From: Thermoanaerobaculum sp964488355
GTDB taxonomy: Bacteria; Acidobacteriota; Thermoanaerobaculia; Thermoanaerobaculales; Thermoanaerobaculaceae
Direction: 5' to 3'
NCBI GenBank assembly: GCA_964488355.1
Contig: CAZAUJ010000003.1
Location: forward strand, 62,001 to 126,000
DNA length: 64,000 nucleotides
The notes below the pieces were generated by a model. The model was not told where the DNA came from. It did no database searches and worked only from the letters and a program-made list of their open reading frames with translations. Shown here in pieces: positions 33,714 to 43,585 of the stretch (positions are counted from its first letter, which is position 1; every line of letters starts with the position of its first letter). Made by a program: the position numbers and the translations under genes.

Positions 33714-34753
33714 GCGGAGGCGCTGGCGGCTAGCGGTCGCAAGCTGGGCAGCCGAAGGTTGGCTATTTCCTCCACCAGCTTGAGCTCCAAAGGGCGCGTG
33801 GAGTAAAGCTTGGAGGGTTGGCCGTCCCAGGTTGTGCGGAAGTGCTGCGTAAGCTGCTCGCACCAGGTGGGAAAGGGGGTGGGACGGAAGAGCAGGTCCC
33901 GCTGCGCCGCGGTGATGTCCAGAATGATGTCGTGGTCGTGGCTGTAGGGCGAGAAGGTGGTAAGCAGCTGCACCCGCTGCAGCCATTGCGAGGGCACGGA
34001 AACCAGCACCGGACGCCGGTCTAGGAAAGCGGCTGCCAGCTCCACGAACTGGCGCACGCTCACCACTTCCCTCTGCGCCAGGTTGTAGGCGTTGCCTAAG
34101 GCGTTGCTGTTGAGCAGGTTGGTTACAACCACTTCGGCCACGTCGTGAACCCAAAGAAAGCCCCAGGAGTTGAGGCCCCCGTCGGGCAGCAGGAGGGGGC
34201 CTCCGTCCAGCAGGCGCTCAAAGTACGCCTGGGTGCGCGCGGTGTAGTCGTCGGGACCCACCACCACCGGCAAGCGCAGGGACGTGTAGGGGAACTGCTG
34301 TGTCTCCCAAGCCTGCTGCAGGGCTACCTCGCAGCGGCGCTTGTGATACGCGTAAAGCCAGGAGGAGGCGGTGGGCTCGGTCTTGGGTTGCAGGCGCCCA
34401 GAAAAGTCCTCTTCGCGGAAAGGGCAGTAAAGCCCGTCGCGAATGAGGTACACGGCGGCGGTGGAGATGTGAACGAAGTGCCCCACCCGCCCGGAAAAGG
34501 CGGCGATGGCTTGGCGCGTGTCCTCCTCGCGAAAGGCCACCAGGTCCACCACCGCATCGAACTCGCGCCGGGTCAGGGCGCGCTTGAGGGTTTCCGGATC
34601 CGAGCGGTCGCCAATGATGCGGAAGACGCGGGTGCCGAAGGGATCGGGGCTCTTACCGCGGTTGAGGAGGGTAACCCGATGTCCTTCCATCAGCAGGCGC
34701 TGCACAACCGCGCGCCCAATAAACCGACTGCCACCGATTACCAATACGTGCAT
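33710..34753 (-). CDS. NAD-dependent epimerase/dehydratase (extended SDR)
   Basis: 347 residues. The N-terminal Rossmann motif GGSRFIG (7-13) and a YAYHK catalytic YxxxK mark an extended short-chain dehydrogenase. The sequence recalls the CSP41/isoflavone-reductase-like subgroup more than classic UDP-sugar epimerases. Substrate unknown. It starts 10 bases after the DUF4388 gene on the same strand, so the two may be co-transcribed. Confidence 0.82.
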   Translation of the reverse strand: MHVLVIGGSRFIGRAVVQRLLMEGHRVTLLNRGKSPDPFGTRVFRIIGDRSDPETLKRALTRREFDAVVDLVAFREEDTRQAIAAFSGRVGHFVHISTAAVYLIRDGLYCPFREEDFSGRLQPKTEPTASSWLYAYHKRRCEVALQQAWETQQFPYTSLRLPVVVGPDDYTARTQAYFERLLDGGPLLLPDGGLNSWGFLWVHDVAEVVVTNLLNSNALGNAYNLAQREVVSVRQFVELAAAFLDRRPVLVSVPSQWLQRVQLLTTFSPYSHDHDIILDITAAQRDLLFRPTPFPTWCEQLTQHFRTTWDGQPSKLYSTRPLELKLVEEIANLRLPSLRPLAASASA

Positions 34754-34762
34754 AGGCGCACT

Positions 34763-36115
34763 CTATCCACCCCATTGATGCTCTTCTATTTGTCGCGCCC
34801 TCTGCTTGGCCGCGGCAAACGCCTCAGCCACAGCGGGATCTTCTGCCGGCGGCTCTTCCTGCCCCGCTTCCCCCGCGGCAGCTGCCGCCAGCATCGCGAG
34901 CCGGGCACCGGGATGGTCAGGCGGCTCGCCTGTCAGACCCGCTTGCAGGATCTCTGGCAGGCCAGATGCGGTGGCTGCGGCCTGTCCAATGACCGGTAGG
35001 AGTCGACGAACAGCGGCTCGCTGGAAGGCGGGCCGGGCCAAGCTGGTACTGTTGACCGCGGTGAGCACGAGGGAAAGAAGCACCAGAGGAAGCACGGCAG
35101 CGGTGGCCGCGGTTTCCTCCGCAAGCCCCAAAGAGGGCGCCAAGGTACGAGCGGCGGCAGCGCGGGCGGCGGCCAGACGGGCAAAGGTGGCGTCCAGCTC
35201 TGACTCTCGTTCCCGGCGCCAGCGGGAGCTTTCCAGCAGCATCCCCGCCAACAGCCGAGCGTCGGGCCCGGCCATCAACCACGCCTCGTGAAAGCTACCG
35301 GCGCGCGAAAATCCCGGCGAGTCCAGGCCGTTGACCAAGGCGAGAAGGTCCCACGCCAGGGTAGGTGAGTCCTCCAAGCTGGGTTCTCGCCCTTCGGCCA
35401 ATAACTGCTCGACCCGCTGGGCCTCCCTAGGGGGCAGGGGGATAAGCGGCGGCCCTTGCCGTACCCAACGGCCCAAAAGCTCGCCCACTTTGAGCAGGGT
35501 TTCGTGGGCATCCGCCAGCTCCATCGGGTCCATCGGCGTACCGGCCAAGTCGTTGACCATGCTCCAAAAGAGCGCTTCGACCGACGCAGGCTCTAAGGCG
35601 GAGGGAGACAACGCCTCGCCCCCATCGGTAGGTGGCCGGCTATCGGCGCTCACCGCTGCTTCCATGATGAGCTGCGAGGTGGCCAGCTCGAAGCTCACCG
35701 TCTCGCCCACACGCACCGGGTAGTTGGGGTCAACGCGGAAAAAAACCCGGTCCTCTTTCAGTATTCGGCTCACCAGCGCCACGGCCAGGGCCCGACCGGC
35801 ACTCACCAGCTCTTCCGGCGACACGCTGGTTTCGCGCAGGAGGACGTTGGTGAAAGGTTCCCCTTGGATCTGCGAGATCGCCAAGCACTTGAGTAGCAGC
35901 GGGCGCTCGGCCACCCGCTTGCGCAAGAGCCAGGAAGCTAGCCTTTCTGCTGCCCGGGAGGAGGAAGCGAAAATGACCTTGCCGCCAGCCAGATCGAAGG
36001 TGCGGGTGACGGCGCCGGCCGTAAGAACTAATCGCCCGGTCGCGCGGGTCATGTGCAGCCATTCCAGGAGGTCGTTGAGATGCAAGCAGTCGAGAGTGCC
36101 GGAAAGCGCCAGCAT
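34763..36115 (-). CDS. DUF4388-domain protein of unknown function
   Basis: 450 residues. The first about 100 residues (LSGTLDCLHLNDLLEWLHMTRATGRLVL...GGKVIFA) match the DUF4388 (PatA N-terminal-like) pattern common in Myxococcota and Acidobacteriota regulators. The middle has no motif I recognise. Residues about 330-430 are Ala/Leu-rich helices, some hydrophobic. It is probably a cytosolic signalling or scaffold protein. Divergent from the mutase by only 23 bases. Confidence 0.7.
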   Translation of the reverse strand: MLALSGTLDCLHLNDLLEWLHMTRATGRLVLTAGAVTRTFDLAGGKVIFASSSRAAERLASWLLRKRVAERPLLLKCLAISQIQGEPFTNVLLRETSVSPEELVSAGRALAVALVSRILKEDRVFFRVDPNYPVRVGETVSFELATSQLIMEAAVSADSRPPTDGGEALSPSALEPASVEALFWSMVNDLAGTPMDPMELADAHETLLKVGELLGRWVRQGPPLIPLPPREAQRVEQLLAEGREPSLEDSPTLAWDLLALVNGLDSPGFSRAGSFHEAWLMAGPDARLLAGMLLESSRWRRERESELDATFARLAAARAAAARTLAPSLGLAEETAATAAVLPLVLLSLVLTAVNSTSLARPAFQRAAVRRLLPVIGQAAATASGLPEILQAGLTGEPPDHPGARLAMLAAAAAGEAGQEEPPAEDPAVAEAFAAAKQRARQIEEHQWGG

Positions 36116-36138
36116 CGCGCTTAGTATGCCATATACTC

Positions 36139-37788
36139 ATGGCGGAGCGCTGCGCTATGGACGAACACGCGTACACGCGTTGGTTGGCCCGCGTGCACCA
36201 AGAGGGGGCCTTCCGCGAGGAAAGCCGCACCCCTTCAGGGCTTTCCGTGGAGCTGGTCTACGGGGCCTGGAGCCTTGCGGGAAGCTATGAAGAAAAGCTG
36301 GGCTTTCCGGGCGAGTACCCCTTTACCCGTGGCATTTACCCGGCCATGTACCGGGGAAGGCTCTGGACCATGCGGCAGTACGCCGGCTTTGCCACCGCCG
36401 AAGCTTCGAACCGGCGCTACCGCTACCTCCTTGCACAGGGGCAAACGGGTCTTTCGGTAGCCTTCGACCTGCCCACGCAAATCGGCTATGACTCGGATCA
36501 CCCTTTGGCATTGGGCGAAGTGGGGCGGGTTGGCGTGGCCATAGATAGCTTGGCTGACATGGAAACGCTGTTGGACGGCATCCCCCTGGACCAGGTTTCT
36601 CTTTCCATGACCATCAACGCCACCGCAGCCATTCTCTTAGCCATGGTGCTGGCGGTGGCGAAAAAGCAAGGGGTGAGTTGGGACAAGCTTTCAGGCACGG
36701 TGCAAAACGACATCCTCAAGGAATATGTGGCGCGGGGCACCTACCGTTTCCCCCCCCGTCCCTCCTTACGGTTGGTCACCGACCTCATGGCCTTTTGCCA
36801 CCGCCACGTGCCCCGCTGGAACACCATTTCCATTTCCGGCTACCACATGCGCGAAGCGGGAGCCACGGCGGTGCAGGAGGTGGCCTTTACCCTGGCCAAT
36901 GCCCGCGAGTACGTGCGGCAGGCGATGGCGGCGGGGCTAGAGCTGGATCATTTTGCCCCCCGCCTGTCGTTTTTCTTCGCTGCCCACAACAATTTCTTGG
37001 AAGAGGTGGCCAAGTTCCGCGCTGCCCGCAGACTATGGGCGCGCACGATGCGGGAGGAGTTTGGTGCCCGCGACCCGCGCTCCTGGTTGTTGCGCTTTCA
37101 TACGCAAACCGCCGGTTCCACCCTCACCGCCCAGCAACCCGACAACAACGTGGTGCGCGTGACCATCCAAGCACTGGCGGCGGTGTGCGGGGGGACGCAG
37201 TCGCTGCATACGAACGCTAAGGACGAGGCCTTGGCCCTGCCCACAGAAGAAGCGGCGCGCCTGGCCCTGCGCACCCAGCAAATCATCGCTTACGAATCAG
37301 GCTTGGCCGATGTGGTGGACCCCCTCGGTGGCGCGTACGTGGTGGAAGCCTGGACGGACCGCATAGAGGCGGAAGCAGCTGCCTACATTCAAAGGATTGA
37401 AGTCATGGGAGGGGCGCTGGCGGCCATCGAGCAGGGCTTCATGCAGCGCGAAATCCAGGAGGCTGCCTACCGCAGCCAGAAAGAGGTGGAACGCGGGGAG
37501 CGGGTGGTGGTGGGGGTGAACCGCTTTCTGGAGGAAGAGCCGGCGCCAACCAAGCTCTTTCGCGTGGACGAGGCGGCACAGCACGCGCAAATTGAGCGTT
37601 TGCAGCAGGTCCGTGCGCGGCGGGACGCGGTGGAGGTGGCCCGGGTCCTACGTCGGCTGGAAGCGGCGGCGAGAAGCAGCGAGAACGTGATGGAGCCGAT
37701 CCTTGCGGCGGTGGAGGCCTACGCCACCGTGGGCGAAATAGCCGAGACCCTGGTTGGCGTCTTTGGCGAGCATCGGGAGGGAGGATGA
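36139..37788 (+). CDS. Methylmalonyl-CoA mutase, catalytic (large) subunit without B12 domain
   Basis: 549 residues forming the TIM-barrel substrate domain only; the 130-residue cobalamin-binding domain is absent and must be encoded elsewhere. Key residues line up with the Propionibacterium enzyme at a constant offset of 8: Tyr81 (Y89), Arg199 (R207) and His236 (H244). Tyr and Arg at these places favour methylmalonyl-CoA over isobutyryl-CoA. It interconverts methylmalonyl-CoA and succinyl-CoA. ATG at 36157 is an attractive alternative start with GGAG 9 bases upstream. ATGA overlap with the next gene. Confidence 0.88.
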   Translation: MAERCAMDEHAYTRWLARVHQEGAFREESRTPSGLSVELVYGAWSLAGSYEEKLGFPGEYPFTRGIYPAMYRGRLWTMRQYAGFATAEASNRRYRYLLAQGQTGLSVAFDLPTQIGYDSDHPLALGEVGRVGVAIDSLADMETLLDGIPLDQVSLSMTINATAAILLAMVLAVAKKQGVSWDKLSGTVQNDILKEYVARGTYRFPPRPSLRLVTDLMAFCHRHVPRWNTISISGYHMREAGATAVQEVAFTLANAREYVRQAMAAGLELDHFAPRLSFFFAAHNNFLEEVAKFRAARRLWARTMREEFGARDPRSWLLRFHTQTAGSTLTAQQPDNNVVRVTIQALAAVCGGTQSLHTNAKDEALALPTEEAARLALRTQQIIAYESGLADVVDPLGGAYVVEAWTDRIEAEAAAYIQRIEVMGGALAAIEQGFMQREIQEAAYRSQKEVERGERVVVGVNRFLEEEPAPTKLFRVDEAAQHAQIERLQQVRARRDAVEVARVLRRLEAAARSSENVMEPILAAVEAYATVGEIAETLVGVFGEHREGG

Positions 37789-39440
37789 AGTCATCTCGAG
37801 TGACACGGGGGCTGGTTAGGTTTTTCCTTTGGGTCGGGCTTACCGCTGGCCCACTGGCGGCGCAGGAGGTGACCCTTACCGTGCTGTTCACCTCCGACGT
37901 GCACGCGCACCTCTTACCCCAGAACGACGTGAGGCAGCGTCCGGCGCGAGGTTCGCTGGCGCAAGTGGCCACGCTTGTGCGGCGGGTGCGGCAAGAAAAC
38001 CCGCTCACGGTCGTGGTGGACGGCGGCGACGCCCTCCAAGGCACGCCCCTGGCTCACTACGTGCTTTCGGGGCAGATGGGTGAGGGCAAGGACCCAACGG
38101 TGGCCACCATGAATCTGGTGGGCTACGACGCGGCTGTGCCGGGAAACCACGAGTTCAACTACGGCTTGGGGCCGCTGCGCCGGGCTGTGCAGCAGAGCCG
38201 TTTTCCTTGGCTAGCGGCTAATTTGGAGGCTACGGGGGCCGCTGGTCTTTCAGTCCAGCCCTATCTGGTGCTGCAGCGCGGGCCGCTGCGGGTGGGAGTC
38301 ATCGGCCTCACTAACCCCCGTGTGCCTTCCTGGGACCCGCCGGAGCACTGGCAGCCTTTGCGCTTCACCGACCCGGTGGTGAGGGGAAAGGCGTTAGTGC
38401 GGCAGCTGCGTCCGCAGGTGGACCTGTTGGTCATGGTGGCGCACACGGGCTTCGAGCGCGACCTGGATTCGGGCGAAGAAAACGGCAGCGAGGAGGAAAA
38501 CTTCGCATGGCGGCTGGCGCACATTGCGGGCGTGGACCTGCTCCTCACCGGCCACACGCACCGGCAAATCCCCCCGCGAAGGCTCGGCCAAACCTGGGTG
38601 GCCCAACCGGGCCGCTGGGCCGAGTGGGTGAGCCGCTTTGACCTGCGTGTGAAGAAAACCTCGCGCGGCTGGGACGTGGTGGAGGTGCGCGGTAGCAATC
38701 TGCCAACCGAGAATCTAACAGGGGAGCAGACGGTCGTGGAGGCCCTGGCGCCACTTCACCGCCAGGTGCTGGAGGAACTTTCACGGCCTCTGGGCCAGTT
38801 GGAGGCGCCGCTGTCTGTGGGCGGGTTGCCGGTGGGCGACGATGCGGCGGTGGACTTGGTGCACCGCGTCCAGCTTTGGGCCACCGGGGCCCAACTTTCC
38901 TTGGCTGCTCCCTTGGCCGGGTCGGTGCAGGAGTTCTCCCCTGGGCCCCTGACGCCTCGTTTGGCCCATGCCCTTTACCCCTACCCTAACACCTTGGTGG
39001 TGGTGCGGGTCACGGGTGAGCAGCTGGTCAGCATCCTGGAGCACGCGGTGCGCGGGTGGCGCGGCCTGCGCTGCCAACCCACCTCTCCCTGTGAGCTTTT
39101 GCGGGACGAGACCCTTCCTTCCTACACCTACGACACCCTGGAGGGAGCCACCTACCGGGTAGACCCCACAGCACCGCTGGGGCAGAGGGTCAAGGGACTA
39201 ACGGTGGAAGGCAAGGCGGTGCGCGCCGAGGACACATTCACCCTGGTAGTGAACTCCTACCGCGCCGCTGGCGGGGGCGGTTACCCCTGGTTGCCGCAGG
39301 TACCACGAGTGAAGGTGATTGACAGGCAGATGGTGGACCTTTTGGTGGCTTACTTCGCCGAGGTAGGGACGCTGCGGCCGCACGCTTCAGAAAACTGGTT
39401 CTTCGCGCCGCGCCTGGTGCTGGCACCGGCCGCCAGGTAG
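37785..39440 (+). CDS. Periplasmic 5'-nucleotidase/UshA-type metallophosphatase
   Basis: 551 residues with a signal peptide (1-26, ending AAQ). The N-terminal metallophosphatase domain has TSDVHAHL, VVDGGDALQG, PGNHEFNYG and LLTGHTHRQIP; the C-terminal 5'-nucleotidase domain has PNTLVVVRVTGEQL and NSYRAAGGGGYPW. It likely dephosphorylates nucleotides or cyclic nucleotides outside the inner membrane. Coupled by ATGA to the mutase gene, without an evident functional link. It ends five bases before a glycosyltransferase. Confidence 0.9.
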   Translation: MKSSRVTRGLVRFFLWVGLTAGPLAAQEVTLTVLFTSDVHAHLLPQNDVRQRPARGSLAQVATLVRRVRQENPLTVVVDGGDALQGTPLAHYVLSGQMGEGKDPTVATMNLVGYDAAVPGNHEFNYGLGPLRRAVQQSRFPWLAANLEATGAAGLSVQPYLVLQRGPLRVGVIGLTNPRVPSWDPPEHWQPLRFTDPVVRGKALVRQLRPQVDLLVMVAHTGFERDLDSGEENGSEEENFAWRLAHIAGVDLLLTGHTHRQIPPRRLGQTWVAQPGRWAEWVSRFDLRVKKTSRGWDVVEVRGSNLPTENLTGEQTVVEALAPLHRQVLEELSRPLGQLEAPLSVGGLPVGDDAAVDLVHRVQLWATGAQLSLAAPLAGSVQEFSPGPLTPRLAHALYPYPNTLVVVRVTGEQLVSILEHAVRGWRGLRCQPTSPCELLRDETLPSYTYDTLEGATYRVDPTAPLGQRVKGLTVEGKAVRAEDTFTLVVNSYRAAGGGGYPWLPQVPRVKVIDRQMVDLLVAYFAEVGTLRPHASENWFFAPRLVLAPAAR

Positions 39441-39445
39441 AAGCC

Positions 39446-40636
39446 GTGGCCGCAAAGCGCCTGCTGGTGGCAGCCACCTATTACCTTCCCTACATCTCCG
39501 GCTTGACGGTGTTTCTCCAGCGGTTGGCCACGGCCCTGCCCGCGTGGGGGTGGGAAGCGGAAGTGCTCACCTGCCGGCACGCTCCTGGACTAGCTGGAGA
39601 GGAGGTGCGCGAGGGCGTGCGGGTGCGGCGCCTTTCACCCTGGTTGCGGGTCAGCAAGGGGGTGGTGGTGCCAACCCTGCCCTGGCATTTTCTCCGCCGT
39701 GCCCGGGAGGCCGACCTGGTTGTGTTGCTGCTCCCCCAGGCCGATGCGGCGCCGTTGGCTTGTTTAGCCAAGCGGCTCGCCAAGCCCTTGCTGGTCATAT
39801 ACCTTTGCGATGTCACACTTACCGGCGGCTTCTTGTCTCAGTTGGTTCAGCCTGCCTTAGAGGTTTCGCACCGTTGGGCTTTGACCCAGGCCGATGCGGT
39901 AGTGGCTCTTAGCCAGGACTATGCGCGCACCTCACCCCTGTTGTCCGCCTGCGCCCGTAAGCTGCACATCATCCCGCCGCCGGTGCCGCTCCTGGCTGCT
40001 GATCCCCAGCACGTCACCAGGCTGCGGCAGCGTTGGCGCTTGGAGGCCGGCCAGCCGGTGGTGGGTTGGGTGGGTCGGCTCTCGCGAGAAAAAGGGTTGC
40101 ATGTGTTGGTCCAGGCCATGCCTATGGTTTGGCAAGCCATCCCGGAGGCACGGGTGCTGTGCGCTGGGCCAGTAGCGGAGGTGGCGGGCGAGGGGTCCTA
40201 TCGCCGTTTCTTGTTGCCGCAGGTGGCCCCCTTGGGGCAGCGGTGGATTTTTGCTGGGGTTTTGGCGGAAGAGGAGCTGCCCGCCTTTTACGCCTGCTGT
40301 AGCGTGCTGGCTTTTCCTAGCGTCAACCGAACCGAGGCTTTCGGCATGGTGCAGGTGGAAGCCATGGGTGCGGGCACGCCGGTGGTGGCCAGCGACCGGC
40401 CAGGGGTGCGCGAGCCTGTAGCTCTGACGGGTATGGGCCTTTTGGTGCCGCCCGCTGACCCAAAGGCCTTGGCGCAGGCGCTGCTGGCGGTATTGAGGCA
40501 ACCCGCACGCTTCCGTGGCCGACGGGGAGCCCTTGGGGTGTTCGCCCCCAAAAGCGTGGCAGGGCGCTACGCCGAGCTTTTTGCCCGCCTGACGACACCC
40601 CCTGCTGGTGAGGCCCCTGTGTGCGGATTAAAATAG
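39446..40636 (+). CDS. Family 4 glycosyltransferase
   Basis: 396 residues, GT-B fold of the GT4 family. The N-terminal domain begins RLLVAATYYLPYISG. The C-terminal donor domain has VGWVGRLSREKGLHVL and the EX7E-type region EAFGMVQVEAMGAGTPVVAS. It transfers a sugar to a lipid or glycan acceptor; neither is identifiable. GTG start at 39446. There is no other glycan gene adjacent, so it may be a stand-alone enzyme. Confidence 0.85.
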   Translation: MAAKRLLVAATYYLPYISGLTVFLQRLATALPAWGWEAEVLTCRHAPGLAGEEVREGVRVRRLSPWLRVSKGVVVPTLPWHFLRRAREADLVVLLLPQADAAPLACLAKRLAKPLLVIYLCDVTLTGGFLSQLVQPALEVSHRWALTQADAVVALSQDYARTSPLLSACARKLHIIPPPVPLLAADPQHVTRLRQRWRLEAGQPVVGWVGRLSREKGLHVLVQAMPMVWQAIPEARVLCAGPVAEVAGEGSYRRFLLPQVAPLGQRWIFAGVLAEEELPAFYACCSVLAFPSVNRTEAFGMVQVEAMGAGTPVVASDRPGVREPVALTGMGLLVPPADPKALAQALLAVLRQPARFRGRRGALGVFAPKSVAGRYAELFARLTTPPAGEAPVCGLK

Positions 40637-40677
40637 GCCCTGTGAATGGGCAAGCCAGTCACCGAAAGGAGGAGGGT

Positions 40678-43536
40678 ATGAGCAAACGTCTTTTACCAGT
40701 GGTGAGCTTTCTGATCCTAGCCGTTGCTGTCCCCGTCCTTTGGGCGCAGTCTAACGTGGCCACCGGCGAGCTGTTGGGCGAGGTGCGGGACAGTCAAGGC
40801 GGGCTGCTTCCGGGTGTGACCGTGGAGGTGAGAAACACCGAAACGGGCTTGACTCGGCGCGCCCTGACCAACGCCCAGGGGGCCTTCCGTTTCGATTTTC
40901 TCCCTGTGGGCACTTATGACGTGCGCGCCGAGCTTTCCGGTTTCCGACCGGAAGTGAAGCAGGGGGTGAAAGTCTCCCTTGGCGCCTCGGTGCGTATGGA
41001 GTTCATCCTCAACATTGGCACCTTGGCGGAAGAGGTGGTGGTCACGGCGGCGGCGCCGCTGGTGGAAACCACCCGCGCCGACGTCACCAACGCCGTGGGT
41101 GAGCTGCAAATTGCCAACTTGCCCCTCAACGGACGCGACTTCTTGGACTTCATTGCCCTCACGCCCCAGTCGGTGGTGGACGACAATGGTCGCGCCCACG
41201 TGGGCGGCATGCGCGGCATCCAAAACAACTTCAACATTGACGGCGCCAACGCCCAATCAAGCTTCTTTGGCGAGGAACGCGGAGGTACCAGGCCAGCGTT
41301 TACCTTTTCCCAGGGCGCTATCAAAGAGTTCCAGGTCATTGTTTCCTCCTATAACGTGCAGTTCGGCAACGCTTCCGGCGGCATCATCAACGCCATCACC
41401 AAGTCCGGCACCAACGACTTCAAGGCTGAGGGCTGGTACTACTTCCGCGACGAGTCGATGGTGGAGGATTTCAAGAAAGCGCCTGCAGCCGCGGTGGCGC
41501 CCAGCAAGCGGGCCTTTGAACAGCACCAGTTCGGCTTGGCTTTGGGTGGCCCCTTCGTCAAGGACAAGCTGCACTACTTTTTCTCCTACGACGGTCAGCG
41601 CTTCGACCTTCCCCTGGCTCTGGAGTTCCGCAACTTCCCCGCGGGCCGCGAGGCGGATTTTGAGGGCAAAACCGGCTTGCGCCTGGCGGAAGAGAGCTTC
41701 CGCACCGTCACCCAGACCAACGACGACGATGTGCTTTTGGGCAAGCTGGATTGGCAGTTCTCACCTAACCTGTTGTTGACCTTCCGCCACAACTACTCTA
41801 ACTATGAAGGGCAAAACGCCACCTCTGCTAGCAGCAGCACCGGCGTTTCCAACAACGGTTTGGAGAAGAACAAGTTCAACTCTTCTGTGGTCAACCTCAA
41901 CGCTGTTTTGGGGGACAACCTCTTCAACGAGCTCATATTCCAGTACGCCAAGGAGGAACGGCCTCGCTTGGCCAACAACACCTCCATTCCCGAGGTGGCC
42001 ATTTCCTCCGATGCCTTCTTCGGGCAAAACAACTTCCTGCCCAACAACCTAATTGAGGAGCGCACCCAGGTTGCTGACAACTTCACCTATTACATGGAAA
42101 AGCACGGCCTCAAGGCTGGTTTCAACCTGGATCTGGTGAGCTACGACGACCTCTTTTTCCGTTACCAGCGAGGTCGCTATTTCTTCCGCTCGTGGAACGA
42201 CTTCTTCAACAACCGGCCCAGCCAGTACCTCCAGAGCTTTTCCGATTTTGGTGGCCGGGTGAAGTTCGATACCAACTACTACGCGGGTTACCTGCAGGAC
42301 GAGTGGAAGCCCACGCCGCACCTCACCATCACCGCCGGCATTCGTTACGACTTCCAAGACAACCCCAAGCCCAAGGAAACCAACGCCAAGTTCCCCGCCA
42401 CCGGCAAGATTCCTGACGACAAGAACAACTGGGCGCCGCGCGTGGGCTTTGCCTGGGATCCCTTTGGCGAGGGCAAAACCGTGGTGCGGGGCGGCTTCGG
42501 CTACTTCTACGACATCACCCCCACCTTGCTCACCGCCAACGCCTTGCTCACCAACGGCTTGCGGGTGGTGCGGGTGACCTTGAACTGCACCAGCACGCAA
42601 CCCTGCCCCACCTTCCCCAATATCTTCCCCTCGTTGGGCTCGCTGCCCATCACCACACCGGATTTGTTCGTTTTCGCCCCTGGGTACGAAACCCCCGAAA
42701 CCAAGCGCTTTTCCCTGGGTATCGAGCAGGAGCTGGGAGGTAACGTGGCTGTGGGCGGCGAGTTCATTTGGTCGTACACCACCCACCTGGAGCGTCTGTG
42801 GGACCTGAACCTAGTGCCCGTGGGCTGGACCGAATTCGGTACCCATTACTATAACCCCAGCCTGAAGAATTACCGCGATTTCGGCCGCATCGGCCAGTTC
42901 ACCGACGATGCGGAGGCCCGCTACTGGGCGGTGGTGCTGAAGGCGCGCAAGCGCTGGGCCGACCGCTGGATGTTTGACGCCTCCTATACCTACTCCAAGT
43001 GGCGGGACAACAACTCCAACGAGCGTACCGTGTCCATCGGCACCTATGGCGCCGGCGACGACCACCTGAACATCATGGATAACTGGGGCCCGGGAGACTT
43101 CGACCTAACCCACAAGTTCGTGCTTTCGGCAGTGGTGCTGTTGCCCTTCGACATCCAGCTGTCGACCATCGCCACCGTGCGCTCCGGCTATCCCTTCACC
43201 CCCACCGATGGCCGCGACCTGAACAATGACACCTACACCGGCGACCGGGCTTGGTGGGGGGGCGTGCACTACGGCCGCAACTCCTTCCGTCAGCCCTACT
43301 ACCGCAACGTGGACCTGCGTTTGTCGAAGATTTTCCGCTTCGGCGGCCACTACGAGCTGGAGGTGCTGGGTGAGGTGTTCAACCTGTTCAACGCTTCCAA
43401 TTTCCGCACCTCGATCACCCAAATGGTGCTTTACGACCGCACACGGGGAGTGGCCAGCCTCAACCCCAACTTTGGTCGCGCTAACCTTTCTGGTTCCCCG
43501 CGGCAGTACCAGGTGGGCTTGAAGTTCCGCCTGTGA
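40678..43536 (+). CDS. TonB-dependent receptor with carboxypeptidase-regulatory-like domain (Oar-like)
   Basis: 952 residues. Signal peptide (1-22), an Ig-like carboxypeptidase-regulatory domain (about 26-105; GEVRDSQGGLLPGVTVEVRN), a plug domain (about 115-230; NLPLNGRDF, and GGIINAITKSGTN) and a 22-strand-type barrel to the C-terminus. It imports a large nutrient across the outer membrane or serves as an adhesin-like channel. Such receptors are abundant in Acidobacteriota. ATG at 40678 follows a strong GGAGGAGGG. An intrinsic terminator lies 21 bases after the stop, so the gene is a separate transcription end. Confidence 0.92.
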   Translation: MSKRLLPVVSFLILAVAVPVLWAQSNVATGELLGEVRDSQGGLLPGVTVEVRNTETGLTRRALTNAQGAFRFDFLPVGTYDVRAELSGFRPEVKQGVKVSLGASVRMEFILNIGTLAEEVVVTAAAPLVETTRADVTNAVGELQIANLPLNGRDFLDFIALTPQSVVDDNGRAHVGGMRGIQNNFNIDGANAQSSFFGEERGGTRPAFTFSQGAIKEFQVIVSSYNVQFGNASGGIINAITKSGTNDFKAEGWYYFRDESMVEDFKKAPAAAVAPSKRAFEQHQFGLALGGPFVKDKLHYFFSYDGQRFDLPLALEFRNFPAGREADFEGKTGLRLAEESFRTVTQTNDDDVLLGKLDWQFSPNLLLTFRHNYSNYEGQNATSASSSTGVSNNGLEKNKFNSSVVNLNAVLGDNLFNELIFQYAKEERPRLANNTSIPEVAISSDAFFGQNNFLPNNLIEERTQVADNFTYYMEKHGLKAGFNLDLVSYDDLFFRYQRGRYFFRSWNDFFNNRPSQYLQSFSDFGGRVKFDTNYYAGYLQDEWKPTPHLTITAGIRYDFQDNPKPKETNAKFPATGKIPDDKNNWAPRVGFAWDPFGEGKTVVRGGFGYFYDITPTLLTANALLTNGLRVVRVTLNCTSTQPCPTFPNIFPSLGSLPITTPDLFVFAPGYETPETKRFSLGIEQELGGNVAVGGEFIWSYTTHLERLWDLNLVPVGWTEFGTHYYNPSLKNYRDFGRIGQFTDDAEARYWAVVLKARKRWADRWMFDASYTYSKWRDNNSNERTVSIGTYGAGDDHLNIMDNWGPGDFDLTHKFVLSAVVLLPFDIQLSTIATVRSGYPFTPTDGRDLNNDTYTGDRAWWGGVHYGRNSFRQPYYRNVDLRLSKIFRFGGHYELEVLGEVFNLFNASNFRTSITQMVLYDRTRGVASLNPNFGRANLSGSPRQYQVGLKFRL

Positions 43537-43556
43537 CGACCATCGGTAACCACAGG

Positions 43557-43585
43557 ACGGGGCCCTTTTGGGGCCCCGTTTTTTT
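43557..43585 (+). terminator. Intrinsic terminator after the TonB-dependent receptor gene
   Basis: Nine-base-pair stem ACGGGGCCC / GGGCCCCGT with a five-base loop (TTTTG) and a run of seven T (43579-43585). It points to the plus strand; on the minus strand there is no T-run. The run touches the stop codon of the convergent phosphatase-type gene. Confidence 0.93.

Noticed and set aside
40629..40634. TAAAAT as the receptor-gene promoter
   Set aside because: No supporting -35 or extended -10; left out although a promoter must exist nearby.
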